Source of the DNA: Oscheius dolichura | Taxonomy: Eukaryota > Nematoda > Chromadorea > Rhabditida > Rhabditidae | DNA: 64,000 nucleotides | Reading direction: 5' to 3' | Assembly (NCBI GenBank): GCA_932521035.1 | Contig: OW051493.1 | Span: 9,012,001-9,076,000 of the forward strand | Shown: positions 1-12,000 of the stretch, one piece after another | Layout of the letters: each line of letters opens with the position of its first letter | Position numbering within the stretch: the stretch's first letter is position 1 | Made by a program: the position numbers and the translations under genes | The notes under the pieces: model-generated | Told to the model about the DNA's origin: nothing | Seen by the model: the letters and a program-made list of their open reading frames with translations, nothing else | Databases searched by the model: none

Positions 1-472
1 TTGTCAAGGGACTGACGTAGTAGCAGGCACTGGTCATCGTGTTAGGATCGGTGAAAACCGTATTTCCGGTGGGACAGAGGACTGAAAAAGAGGGATAGAT
101 ACTGTATCTTCGCTGGAATGTCAGCAGTGTAACCGCCGCTTTCTGGGCAGCTTTTTAGGCCGGCTGGCCGGGATTTCAAGAAAAATTAACTTGGGGACAC
201 ACAAAAGGACACGGTAACTTACGTGAAGTGGTCGTGGTAGTTGTCGTCGTGGTCGTCGTTGTAGTACTGATGGTGGTGGTACTGGTTGTTGTCGTAGGAG
301 CAGAAGCAGTTGTTGTAGTGAAACGCCCGGTATATCCGGTCGATCCTCTGCTGAAATTATATGGTCCTTCTGCAGTAATAGAAGTAAGAAAAACCCACGC
401 GGTAGGTATGCAGCCATTGAGAACAACGATCGAAGAAACGAGGGAGACTGATAACGTCCGCCACATTGACAA
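1..472 (-). CDS. C-type lectin-like secreted protein, 5' part (gene runs off left edge)
   Basis: The start codon at 472 opens a hydrophobic signal peptide followed by CIPT, a Thr-rich linker (about 30 Thr) and then, after an intron, CPTGNTVFTDPN...ACYYVS, which looks like the start of a C-type lectin fold. Proposed exons are 472..399, 350..223 and 81..<1. The 48-nt intron 398..351 (GTGGGT...TTTCAG) keeps frame and could also be retained. The donor at 222 (GTAAGT) and acceptor at 82 (TTTTTCAG) are strong and the phases match. The next gene upstream on this strand has the same architecture (signal peptide, CIPT, Thr-rich stretch, lectin domain), so the two look like tandem paralogues. Nematode lectins of this kind are secreted, often gut or pathogen-response proteins; that role is inferred from family only. 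The 3' end lies outside the window. Confidence 0.6.
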
Positions 473-811
473 GCGAAGAGGAAAGGAAGGATAGCCGCCT
501 GCGCAGACAATAGGAAGTTTTAGATCCTGGCTCAGCTGCTACGCGTGGCTATTCGACGCGTTTTATTCTTTTTGAACCGAACTTCTCTCTCTTTTTTGAC
601 TCGGAGACGCATTTTCCGGTCTCTCCCACCCTACCTCCTTCTCATTACTGCCATTTGAGTTTCAATGGCCGCTTCTCCCATGAGTGGCACCAAAAATCCG
701 GGAGCAACTTCAACATTGCGAGAGTGACATCAAACATCAAACATATTTTTATTTATTTATTCTGTATTTTTGGTTTTGAAGTGTTGGTTTCTACAAGTGC
801 GGCACAGGGTC
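473..811. other. Intergenic gap between the two lectin genes
   Basis: Between the upstream lectin gene's stop codon and the start codon of the partial lectin gene I see only pyrimidine-rich and A/T-rich sequence. It must hold the 3' UTR of one gene and the promoter of the next. No coding exon or repeat is evident. Confidence 0.4.
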
Positions 812-2363
812 TTATCTAGCAGGAGCCTTACACACTGATGTAGCAATACCAGACTGGCAAATCAGCGTCCTATAGCCATCTTCCATCGACCCTATCGACG
901 CCGTGTAATGCTAAAAAAGTTCCTAGCTGGATTTAAAAAAAAGGTCTTACAAGTAAGCAGACCTCCTCGTCAGTTTCAATTTGAGCGTAGGAAGACCATT
1001 TGGTGAAGAGGAACTGAAATAATAATGATGATGTGTCAAGAAAAAAGAGAGCTAAAAGTTTTACTTTAAGCCTGGGAACCATGAGGGGAAGCATTTCTAT
1101 TCTCACCGATTGAATCATTTTGTTTCGATTGAATTACATTGTTGTTGAAAGATCAAAATATCCAATGCCACTGTTTTGAAGGAACAATTTACAAAGCAAA
1201 TGGTTCATGCCGTGAAAAATTAGGCCTTTAGGAGCGATGTGGTCGGGGAAAAGGTAACATCAAGTGAAAATCGCGTGTGAATTTCGATATATTGTAGTCC
1301 TTCATCATTTTCTCGTTTACTTGATACCCATTTTTGGCTGATATCTTTTCTGATAGCCAGCCGACTATTTTGCAGTCAAAAAACTGTAAAAATACAGCTA
1401 TTTTGAAGGAAGTGAAAAATGGAACTATCAAAAAAAAGTCCGCAGCGCGTGTGCGTATTTACCGTAACTTCTCGCCCCGACCACACTGCCCCTTTAACTT
1501 TGTCTATTTTTACTTTTAAAATAACGATAAAATTACCGGAGTCCCATCACTCCAAGTAAATGGTCCCATAGACGTGGGAGCCATTCCGCCAAGCCAGTGA
1601 TATGCGTCATCCGTTACAAAATCTCAAACAATCAGAAATAAAAAAGCAATAGAGAATACAAACTCCGAACGTAGTCATATTCGGCCTGGTCGGCATATGA
1701 AGCCAGATGCCCGCCTGAGCACATTGCACAAAAGGCCTCTGCATCAGCCCAGGTGAGGAAGTTCCGATTAAAATAGTAGTATGATGTAGTGGCAGGGTTG
1801 AATGTCCAATCCTCGAGACAAGCTGAAACTATAAAGATATTATTTTCAGGTTGCTTTTACGGTCGAGGGTTGTGGTCGTACTAGCAGCAGTTGTTGTTGT
1901 TGTTGCTGGTTTAGGGACCATATAAGTTACGCCGCTTGTTAGGGACGGCTCCCAGGTGGTTTGTAGACCCTCTTCGCTTTGTGGTTTTACAAATAAATCG
2001 TCTAAACTTACAAGGGAATGTTTTAACTTTAGGCTCTCTTTTCGACTTGAAACCTATACCATTCGAAAGAGCGCAAAAAGTTATGGTAGGAATCGCTTTT
2101 ATTTTTTACCGAATGATCCCCGTTGAGGTACACGGAGATCGAGAAAAATTGCAGAAATGACCCCAGACTTGTCATATGCCGTCATTTTGCGCTCTTTCGA
2201 ATTGTATAGGTTTCAAGTCGAAAAGCCAGCCTAAAGTTAAAACATTCCCTTGTTAGAAACACAATTTTTTGTGTGGATTCTTACCACTGAAATCCTTATT
2301 GTATGTAGGGATACAGGAAGAGGACAATCCGAGTAGGGCAGGGAGGAGTAGGAGAGACCTCAT
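812..2363 (-). CDS. Secreted single-domain C-type lectin, 198 aa
   Basis: Exons 2363..2285, 1971..1861, 1822..1664, 1622..1537, 1013..951 and 910..812 close in phase to 198 aa. Residues 1-17 are a signal peptide (MRSLLLLPALLGLSSS). A Thr-rich linker follows, then a C-type lectin domain from about residue 63: CLEDWTFNP, WADAEAFC, HLASYADQAEYDYVRN, HWLGGMAPTS, FTWSDGTP, EEVCLL, LICQ and the terminal VCKAPAR. The paired cysteines and the WLGG-type core are present. The EPN/QPD and WND calcium-sugar motifs are not, so calcium-dependent sugar binding looks unlikely. The exon-2 acceptor (…GCGAAG at 1972) is weak and sits about 40 nt from a foldback repeat inserted in intron 1, so the exon-2 boundary is the least certain part. 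Likely a secreted lectin-like protein; ligand unknown. Confidence 0.85.
2008..2254. repeat. Foldback (inverted-repeat) element in lectin intron 1
   Basis: Two arms of about 70 nt (2008-2079 and 2184-2254) are near-perfect inverted copies; both contain the block TTCGACTTGAAACCTATAC and the flank GGGAATGTTTTAACTTTAGG. The roughly 105-nt spacer shows no convincing protein. This is the layout of a small non-autonomous foldback or MITE-type insertion. Its arms are unrelated to the other dispersed foldback family in this window. Confidence 0.8.
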
Positions 2364-3244
2364 CTCGGCAGTGCCGAACTGATAGCGCTGCCATTGATAT
2401 AGGCACTCCCTAAACCAGAAGATCGAATATCCGAAACTGTGAAAAGGATACAGACGGAAGACGAACGCTCTACTCTTAATTGAATTAGGTGCGCGCTGCC
2501 CACAGTTTTTTTATTACTGGTAGCGCGGTGGAGCGTTGACCAAACTTCAACTGTAGAACCCCACCCTTGGAAATGGACTCGGTGGAACAGCTCTAATTAG
2601 GGACAGAAAGTAAAAGCGTCCAAACGCCTGGGAACAATTCATGACCAGCTTGCTTTACAGGGCTGTACAGCCTCTTTTGGTATTCGGATCGGGCCTGGGG
2701 CGGGTCCTATTTTTATAAAACAAAAAGCAAATCGACCTGAATCAACCCTCGTCATTCCGGTTCCGGATCACGATATTTCACAGGTTACCGGTTCGGGTGG
2801 CCCTGACCCGTCCCGGAAGAGCCGTCTTGCTCTTTTGATTACGCTATTGTGATCCTTTGACCCACTTTCGCCAGGTCCAAAGCTGTTCCCCATCAATAGT
2901 CGATGAAATTATACCACTATGACTTTGTTCCAACAGCCAATTTTGTACCCTTTTCCCATTGGTGACTCTTTGCAGAGACTGTTAAGTCGAGTAAACGCCA
3001 TAGGAATTGCCAGGCGACTAAACGGGTGCAGACGGCGGCAAAACTCCTTTAGACGGCAGAGAAAGCGACGAGGAGACCAATGTATCAATATCATCGAAAT
3101 AATGCTCCGTAGCGTGGATCTAATCGAATTAGCTGGAGGTTCAAGTCCAGCAGTATCATTTTCACGTCTGGCATGTATCGTTCTGGTTTGCGTCAAGCCT
3201 TTTTAAAGGAAGCGCAATGCCAGCCGGAGGGGTTACTGTAGGAG
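2364..3244. other. Intergenic, divergent promoter region
   Basis: The stretch lies between the minus-strand lectin and the plus-strand warthog gene, which are transcribed away from each other. Overlapping open frames on both strands near 2909-3206 mirror one another and have no splice or family support. I see no coding exon; it presumably carries the promoters of both genes. Confidence 0.45.
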
Positions 3245-5339
3245 ATGTGGCCATCTATTCTCCTCCTGGGTTTGGTACCCACTTTTGAGGCTGCGTATTG
3301 TGGAACTTCGGCTATTCCTTATAGTTTTGAGGTAAGATCGTCTTCTTGACTCGTTCCACCCCTTTTCTGCGGCTATCCCCGTCGAAAAGAAGTTCGAACG
3401 ATTGAAACATACCGTATATTTGCCAACAACCACCTTTATTACTTACTGTACCTCCAATTTTCATTTCCAGGTCCTCCCGGACGGCTCCTTCAGCCTGGGA
3501 TGCGCGAGGCCCTCTTGTTTCGGATATGAACCAACAACCGGCAATTGGGCAAGCCAGGATTCAACGTTTGAACAGTAAGGTCAACTTTTACGTGTCTAAA
3601 AAGGAAATTTGAGGTTTGCTGGACATCCTGATGGCTATTTGAGGGCCAGTGATCCGCTGCAACGGCCTCCATTCTTTGCCTCGAATCCTCAGATGGCTGT
3701 GAGTCTTTTCCACCTTATTTCTACCTTTCTCCTCATCTTTCCCTCATCCCTATCATATTTGTGTCTCAAGTTTTCAAAATCGCCGTTTCTGAGAGGTTAA
3801 ATCGGGTTAAATTGCCGCAACAGTCGACAATCGCCCTTTCCAGATGAGTGACTTCATTTCAGGTGTGTTTTACCAGCGCCGCTTGTCTTTCTGATCAATG
3901 GGCAGCCGGCTACAACTTCAATTCTCCAGTGTAAGTCGCACTTTTCTAGAAGAATACAGTCCAAAACCTTCAGGCTCCCTTTAATATGCTGCTCTTACCC
4001 TCTCTTGGCTAATTCCCAAGATTTGGGGATTGCTAGCCTCCACCCGGGGGAAATTACAACTGGTGGGGAGAACCAACCGTCCTTTTTCGATTATATCCGA
4101 AATATTCAACCCATTCGCTCGTTTAATGGGGGAATCGAGCGGTATGATGTGGCCATGGGCCGGATGTCCTGTGTGGAACCGATTCCCCTTCAAGCAGCCG
4201 TGGCAGTACCGCAACAGGAAGTCGTCGCTCCGGCTTATTATCAACCGGCATGGGGATATCAAGACTTCCGCTGTTTCACAGGAGATTCAATGGTAAGTAA
4301 TGCACAGTATCTCATGGCCGGATAGTTTCATGGGAAGTAGGCAAAAGATCCTGTAACGCTAATGTAAAAAAACCGTCGGCTGTTTGGGAATTAATCCAGA
4401 CGCTCTAATTTGGCTACAGTAATCCATCGGTAGGGAACTCGCGTCCTTTTGTCGGACCGTGGCGATCTAAAAGAAATAGTCACGAAATCCAAATGGTTTA
4501 TTATTTCAGGTGACCCTTTCTAATGGCTCAGTCAAACGAATGGACCAGCTAGCCATTGGAGATTGGGTCAAATCGCCTAGTGATAACCTTTTCGGGGTCG
4601 TGGAGACCTTGGTCGACAGCTGGCTTCATCGGCTTCCGGAAAAAGAGACCGAATTTATTGTGTAGGCCCTGTTTTCAATTGAAAAAGATTGAAGATATTC
4701 AGATTGAACACCAGAAGTGGGAAAGTACTGAAATTGACCGAGAACCACTATTTGTTCCGGACGCGGTGCAATGCAACGGCGTATGAAAAGGTAGGCAGGC
4801 ATTTTTATATTCAAAAATACCGTTTTTATTGTTTTCAAGTTCTTGTGTACTAATAAAACCAGAAAACCTGAAAAAAAGTCAGAATACTGCAGATTGCCAC
4901 GAGTTTTCAATTCAAAAAGCCCCAGGATACTGTAATGCCCCCTTTTCAGCCAGAAATGGTCCGAGCGGCAGACATCGTCCTGGAAGACTGTCTTCTCGAA
5001 GCTCAGTACCACACAGACTCCTTCCAGATCACAATGGTTACAGAAATTACAACCAGTGTGGAGAAGGGAATCTATGCGCCTCTCACAAATATAGGAAAGG
5101 CTCGTTCCCCCTCAAATTTGATCTAGAACGAGATTATTTAGATTATAGTCAATGGGTTAATGGCATCCTGCTTCTCAGATATGAAGAACGATGTACTGGT
5201 TCAGTCGGTTCGAGAGAAATTGGTCAATTGTGACCCGATTGAGGGATCGGAGTCCCTCCAGTGCAGTCTGAAGGACAATGGAGTGAGCTTACTTCTGGAT
5301 ATGGTCAAATTCTCCCTCCCTGAGGAAATGAGCTGGTAA
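3245..5339 (+). CDS. wrt: Warthog-type Hedgehog-related protein with Hint autoprocessing domain, 415 aa
   Basis: Nine exons (3245..3331, 3471..3574, 3614..3698, 3863..3930, 3974..4292, 4510..4661, 4703..4790, 4950..5103, 5149..5339) close in phase. A signal peptide (MWPSILLLGLVPTFEAAY) leads into the cysteine-rich Wart domain: CGTSAIPYSFE, LPDGSFSLGCARPSCFGY, CFTSAACLSDQW, LPLICCSYP. A linker then leads to the Hint domain at RCFTGDSM. The Hint nucleophile Cys, the TENH motif (TxxH block) and the later NG..ASCF strand are all present, so self-cleavage looks intact. In nematodes such proteins are secreted, and the Hint domain is thought to release the N-terminal half. A possible read-on through a donor at 5336 into an exon near 5400 would change the last residues, but an AATAAA near 5371 favours the stop used here. 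The paralogue number cannot be assigned. Confidence 0.95.
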
Positions 5340-6102
5340 TCGTGTTGTTTTTATCTTTGTATTTATTTGTAAATAAAGTGTAAGTTATTTCTCCGTAGGC
5401 TTTGTGTCAACGGCATACTGTAATGGGAGGCTGTGTCTTGTTCCCAGTGGCATCTTTCGACTTTTTATTCCCTCAAACATGTCCAAATCATCAGCGTTGC
5501 GATGGCCATGTTCCCCTTGTCAATCGGCCTCATTGCCGTTATCCCAAGAATGAAAAACCACAGTCGTTCTAATATTCTGAAGAAAGAGGGCGGCGATACA
5601 GAGTGGCGATAACGTTACCTCTCTGAATGCGCTTGACCTGGCCATTGGAGCTGTATAATTGTTGGGGAGAAAACTCATGCTGTTTCGTTGGTACACAGGC
5701 ATGAAGTGTTGGAAAAAAGAAGCTAAAAGGCGTGTCGAATTCTCTAGTAAGTCTAACAATAAGATCAAAAATCTAAAACACGCCCAAACCCGCTTTTCGC
5801 GGAGGAATCGAGCGTGGTCGCCGTTTCCCGCCTGTCCCCGGACGGCTTGTCCTTTTTCTTGCTACTCGCACCCCCATCTTCGTCATCTGTCAATTAGATC
5901 TTCCATTGTTGACGTTTTTTCTTCCAAAAAATTCATTAATAAACACGACAAAATATGACTGAAAGTCCCCGATGTCTATCTCGTTACTTATCGCAAAAAT
6001 CGCATATTTATATTTATTAGGCCCGCAGAAATGAAGTAAGACATATATTATTAAAACCATTGGAAGTGCAGTCATCCAACGGGCATAATAGGAATTTTAC
6101 AG
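5340..6102. other. Gap after warthog gene with unresolved open frames
   Basis: An AATAAA near 5371 probably ends the warthog transcript. Around 5440-5600 one frame encodes a hydrophobic segment (VAMAMFPLSIGLIAVI) followed by basic residues, and near 5800-5897 another frame ends in SSSSVN and a stop followed by AATAAA-like sequence. I could not link either to a start codon or to the downstream L-domain gene. Confidence 0.3.
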
Positions 6103-7109
6103 GCGTATCTCCGGCCATTTTGAAGGTGAATGCCACCAAGGAGTCTTATGTGGACGAGCTTGGCGGTGAGTAGAATGATCTTTGGGATCTGGCCACGGTC
6201 TGGCACAAGCCAAACGAGCCTGGGCTTGGAGCCGAAGGCGCTGGGGGTTCTGGGAGGCCAGAGAAGGCTCGGACCTGGGACCCCATTCCACAAGGGCTTC
6301 GGTCGGTCCCTCCATTTCATACGGCCGACAGCTTGAAGTTGAAGAGTCCGGGAGCCAAGTAGACAGCCCAAAATTCATTCTACAGTAACTTTTTGGACAA
6401 CATTTCGCGTGGAAAAGAGGAAAGGCAGCCTCCAGCCTCAATTTGACCAGGGACCCGCCATGCCCACCCCAGAATCCATCTCCCGGGCCGTTCCAGCCCC
6501 CCTTAAATATATTCTTCGGTATTTTGAAAGAGTAATCTATTTAATTTCAGAGTGTCGATTCAACGACCCGTTCAATCCGGACAACACGTACACGTATCCG
6601 AGCCAGGAACAGTTGAGTCGCTGTAAGACGATCAAAGGAGGCGACCTGAAGTTGAAGAATCTGACGATTAATGTCACGGAGCTCTCGCTGTGTCGACGGG
6701 TCATCGGGCCGCTGATATTGAAGGATGTGGGGACGATTAGCAAGAAGGACTTCACCATCGAGGAGATCAACGGCTGTGTGACCATCGAGGACACGGAACT
6801 GGACAATTTGCAATTCCTCGAGAACGTCAAGATACACAACTGTACGGGGCAGCACGTGCTCCATAATAATCCGCAACTGTGCCCCCACGAGTTTCTCGAC
6901 TCGTTCAGAGAGGCCCCGGCCCACATTAGCGGACGCTACCGTACCGATGAGAAGGCCTGTAGTGAGTTTTTCTATCTTTTTATAATAACTCGTTATATTT
7001 TCAGCCAAAGTCTGTACACATCTTCGTGGTCCTCGTAAATGTGTCAAATACTATGGTGATCTGGTTGTGACGGACGATTATTCGCCGTATAAAATAATGG
7101 ATATGGAGA
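6103..7109 (+). CDS. Insulin/EGF-receptor L-domain protein (irld-like), ends unresolved
   Basis: Exons 6551..6961 and 7005..7109 are well supported. They encode a receptor L domain: CKTIKGGDLKL, LCRRVIGPLILKDV, CVTIEDTELDNLQFLENV, NNPQLCP, then KACTKVC and CVKYYGDLVVTDD, which looks like the start of a second L domain. Two upstream exons fit in phase: 6103..6165 and a 23-nt microexon 6386..6408, giving ...CGRAWRNFLDNISQCRFND. The start codon and signal peptide are not found; an ATG at 6031 with donor at 6036 is possible. The 3' side after 7109 is also unresolved: coding-like sequence at about 7229-7480 (FELENLLPVEP, and RIETKPRKDYRFEINHVHF in another frame) does not join cleanly. Nematodes have many secreted or membrane L-domain proteins that lack a kinase. 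A decaying copy is possible. Confidence 0.7.
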
Positions 7110-9057
7110 GTAGGCAGGCGTCATCGTTTTAACCTTTGTTTTATTAAAATGTTTTGTCTTTATTTGTTGCTTTTATTGTCTTGCAATTGGCGCCTCGGGG
7201 AGAAGGCCTTTTATCCATTATCCATTCCCAGTGGGCTTTCGAACTCGAGAACCTTCTCCCCGTGGAGCCCCTATCGGAAAGCAAGGATTTCCACTCCACC
7301 GGGATAGCCATTGTCAAACTGCTCTTAAAGCTATCCTAGAATGAGAAATCGACTTCAAGTTGAGGATTGAAACAAAGCCACGGAAGGATTACCGATTCGA
7401 AATCAATCACGTTCACTTCTGGACTTATGAACCGGCTAGTGGATTGTGGTCAGCTGTAACCAACGAAGAAAGTTCCGTCGGAGGTTGATGCCTGTTGAAC
7501 TTTTACACAAGAAGAACCGGCTACGAAAATGGAAATATATCTATTTGTCCTGGGTGGGAAACCATAATACGCATAGCCTTCCCGTCTGGTCCAGTCTTTC
7601 TTGCCACGCCACCTCCTTCCTCTTCCTCTCCTGCCCCCCTCTGTGTCCATTTCCCCATTCATAATTCCTGGTTCCTATAAGTCGGAAGTCGGCCTGCTCC
7701 CTGGCCCCAGTCCCCCCTCCTCTCCCCCCTTGCCTGTGGGGGTGACCCCTTTCAAAATAGCGTAACTTCTCGTGTCACACGTGGCTCTGATTGCTGCCGT
7801 GGCGTACATAATTCAGTCTGTGCCCAGGATTTGTAACTACTGCTGCTGCCGGGATACATTGGGGGAGGGGGTGCAACTGACATCTAGCCGGGCTCCCCCG
7901 GCCCCTCCCTCGCGCACCCTGTTTATGATTAGAGAGGCCTTTTTACACCAAGAGAGACTGGGAGAGGATGTCTGCCTGCCAACCAACAGCTCCCCCGTCC
8001 TGCCATCCTCCCAATCTCCTCTAGTTTTAATTAGAGTTTGTCGAGTAGAGCCAGCCAGTCAGCCAGCGTATCCGGCTTTTTTGACTCACTGCTGACAGCT
8101 GGAATAGAGCGAGAGAGAGTGAACCAGAAAGAGAAGAGGAAAGATTTTTAATTGGTCCCTAGGCAGGTGGCCCTGCGCGATATCCCCCTCTTCCAACTGC
8201 GCCATTCCATTCCAAATGTGTGGATTCCCTTTTTCCTGCTAGAATCTCTTTTTGGTCACCATTTTTCAAGAATTTACCTTGTCCAAGTACCTCAAAATTC
8301 TTTTCCGTGGCTGTCAATCTTGCTCGCCGCCGTCTCCATGGCATTTCTCCCTTGGTTTGACGTATCTATAACCAAAAAACAGTATTTTTCAACTACTGTA
8401 GAGGCTAGTTCGCACTGAGTTGAGGTTTAGTCCCTGTGAAGTATGCAAATTGGTGTGGAATTTTAAATTTACTTGGAAAAAGTGTTGAAACTCCGCGCAA
8501 CAATGAATTGATGACGCTAGAGTACTGTAATGGTCAAAAACGGTAGATTTTACGATCTTCTGACCTAATTTTCTTCCTAAAATGCATGTTCTATCTTCTA
8601 GGTACTGTAAAATAGCATACAATTCCATCCAACCTGTGTGAATAGCCAGAAATCCCTGCATTTCGGGCGCTACCTCAAATTGCGCTTTCTGTGGTACGGT
8701 AACTGCTGAAAAATCGGAATTTTCGAAGCTCGGGGCTATTTTTTCTGGACTAAAGCATCTACCTTATTTTATAGACCAAATTCCACATTTCCTTCCCTAT
8801 TTTTTGGACCCAGATCTTTGTCGCATCTTACGAAAGCTGGGGAATCCCCTCTCACGCGCCTCTATGAGTAAGGGAGATAGGATTAAATTTGAAATTTCCC
8901 CCTATAATTCCGGGAAAACTTCCTCATCCCTTCAAAGTCTTCATCTCCGAGAATAAGATCCGCTCCTCCCCCAGGTCATGTCAATAACTACAATTCCCGA
9001 AGCCTTAGTCCCCCAGTCTGCCCCTTCTGTCCGCTCTCCTCCTCCCCGCTTCGTAGG
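7110..9057. other. Non-coding, pyrimidine-rich region
   Basis: The first 370 nt may contain the missing 3' exons of the L-domain gene. From about 7560 onward the sequence is C/T-rich (for example CCTCCTTCCTCTTCCTCTCC at 7611) with no supported exon. The distal end is probably the promoter of the longest copine transcript. Confidence 0.4.
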
Positions 9058-12000
9058 ATGCCCTCTCCCTCTCCTTCGCCCTCAAGTTGCGGTGAATTCG
9101 TCAATACAATAGTAAGTTTTCACTCCATTTTGGGTCCTTAAACGAATTGATCTACCCCAAAGATGACATCTGATTGTTGCAATTATCTCAACGGCTATCG
9201 GGTCTCCCCCGGGGGGACGAGGGGTGGCAGGCAACCAAATTTCATCAGATACTAACAAGACCAGGACGTAGTAAACGGATTTTTGATTCCCCTAGCCCTC
9301 TATCCCTCTATTTTGACAATCAATCATTTTACGTGTAACACATGGATTCTCTCTGGACTTTAACATGTTTACTTCGACATTTCAATACGTTGTTTTGTTT
9401 CCACTCCGCGCGGGGGCGATACCAATTAAAAGTAGCAGAATATTTGTAGCTCTTCTGGGTCTCTCTTGCACAAAATTTATCCTTTTCTGCTCTGTGCAAA
9501 GTGGAGACAAGGTGACCACTCGCTCCTGGATTGTCCGCTCCCCTCCACCCGTAAAGTCTCGGCACAACAAATATTGCTTTGTAACTGTTTTGAATAAAGA
9601 TGATCCTCCTACCGAGAGTTTACGGGTGCAGCGGATCGGACTATATCAAGGGCCGAGCAGTCCGGAATTCCGTACCCTATCCTGACCGATCTGAAACACC
9701 AGAAAGGCTTCCTAAACATGGTTCCTCCGTAGTACAATGATCCCCACCAGTCAAATACCCATTTTGCTCCAAAGTGTAACCTGATAGGATGCAACTTTGC
9801 CTTCGTGTTCCCATAGATTCGGTACCAATTGGCTTCCTGCCACACGTCGAGATTCTAGCCCTTTCCTTCAGTATACAGTAACTGCCACCTTGATTGTTGC
9901 CCATAAATCTGCGTTTATTGAAAGATGCCAGTCGGCCAAGTAGGATTACTTCAGGATCTTTCTCTTTACGGCGGAGATCGTTAGAGCCTGCTTCTTTCCT
10001 TTATTTTGCTCTTTTATCAAGGCAGGAGCTGCTTCCGTTTTCCTTTATCCATATCCAGCTTCACCGCTACTTTTATAACAGAGAATTTACGGGGGGTTTT
10101 CCTTTATTATCATCCGCGATTCGTCTATAAATACAGCCCGACCAGGCTACGGATATTGTTGGCACTGTCTATAGCCGGCCGTGTCTGCCCCAATTTTTGT
10201 GGCTTTGTGCTTTGATCCGTTGAATTTCCAGCTCTACAATTATCGAAAGTAGTAGATCATTTTTATTGGACAAGTTGTATATGACTCGGAAATTTGGATG
10301 ACAGCCATTGCGCGGGCCATAGAGGGGACGGATTGCCCCCAAGGCTAGTCAGCCCTGGATTTTACGAGCTCCTGCACCCGTAAAGTCTCGGCAGACAAAT
10401 ATATAAAGGCGTCGCCGATTTGTAACTGTTTTGAACAAAGATGATCCTACTGCCGAGACTTTACGGGCGCAGGGGATCGGACTATCCAGGACCGAGCCAT
10501 TGGTCTCTTCTTTTCGTTCCCAGGGTATGAAATCTTCCGTTTCCGATCTTTTATTAATGCCATTTTATGCCTTATCTTCTCCTTTTTATATTGTTTTCTA
10601 TATATCCGCCAATTTATGGCTTCTAATCTGATCTTTATTCTCTTGGAGAACAGAGTCATCTCTGGCGCGCCCTCTGATCTTTCAAGTTTCAAATTTCCCG
10701 GGATTACTGCCTTTAATTTATATAAATTTTGCAAAAACGAGCCATTCCCTCCCTCCCCCTCTGAAAACATCTGTCACTAGCCGTCCAATTTCTACGTAGC
10801 CTTCTGTTTCTCCACCCATAAAACCAATCACATTCATAAATCTGCTCTGCCCTCTGTTGACGGCCAGCCTAATCGAATTTCTACTGGTTCAGTCTCTACT
10901 ATAACTATATTTCCCTCTTATTTTATTTTCTGGGAAAATGGAGAAGAAGAGATCAAAAGAGAGCAGAGTATTTCAGTGGATGTCGCGGAGAAGATGGTCG
11001 ACAGCAGAAGCATATCTCAAGCCTTTCGCACTACGGGTATCGCCTCTCAGCCCGTGAGTTAATTCTATTTTAAAGAGGTAGACGGGATTATGACAAATGG
11101 CCAGCCAGGTTCTAGGAAGGTCAAAGGCCACAAAAATACCGTTGAAAAAAGGGAAACATGGTCAAAAGGCGTGGGAGCGCCTAAAAGGTACCGTATAACA
11201 GAGCATTCGTACGTTTTGGAGTCCTAAAATTGGATAAAAACTTACTATTTGACTCAACGGGCTAAAGAGAATCGTGACCGATTGAGTGCACAGTTCAGTT
11301 CAAACTTCTTCAAGATCTACAGTAATCAAGTCCGGCGAGGGACCCAGAAATCCGGGGAAGACTTGTCCAATTCAAATTGCACTGGAATTGTTGGCTTGTG
11401 GTCTTTCCAGAAGGATAAAATGGTGTCCGATCTAGCTTTTGGCATAAGAAAAATCTCAGGTCTGTAGTAATGTGACCCAAGAAACTTAAACAGCCGTATC
11501 ATTGCTCTAGAGTTCGGTCGGAAGGCTTGAAGGTGTGTGGCAAGTTTCGAACCCCGAAACCGTAGGTCCCAAACAGTTCCTTGCTTCAGCTCCAGTCCAA
11601 TTCCAGCCAAATTCTATAGAGAAAAGTCTGTAAAAAATTCTTGAGTCAGTTTTGGACTAAAAAACTAGGTTCAACTCTGGAGCATCCACCGTTCAGTTCC
11701 GTCTTCCCTTATAGGATCCCTCGCTTTTATCTCCACTATCTCCCATTGCAGTGGTTGAACCTCCCCATTCCCTTCCTCACTTCCCCACTTCAAATCTGAC
11801 GTTTGTCTCTCTATTTTCGTTCTCAGCAAATGGCCAAATTAGTTAGTGCGGTGTGCCAAAGTGAGCAGCGTTTTGTTTCCCCGCTGTCACGTGGTTGTTT
11901 TCTCCTGGCTAATGCCGCCCGTCTGATGGCAGTATGTCGTCGTCAATCCCGGGTTTCCACGTGACGACGAATAAAAAAGAATGGGCAAAATGACGGAGAG

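Noticed and set aside
228-494. Poly-Val plus-strand open frame
   Set aside because: Antisense of the Thr-rich ACN repeat of the lectin gene; strand assigned from signal peptide, splice sites and lectin residues.
6130-6388. Overlapping open frames on both strands between L-domain exons
   Set aside because: Fall in the intron 6166-6385 and mirror each other on the two strands, as GC-rich non-coding DNA often does.
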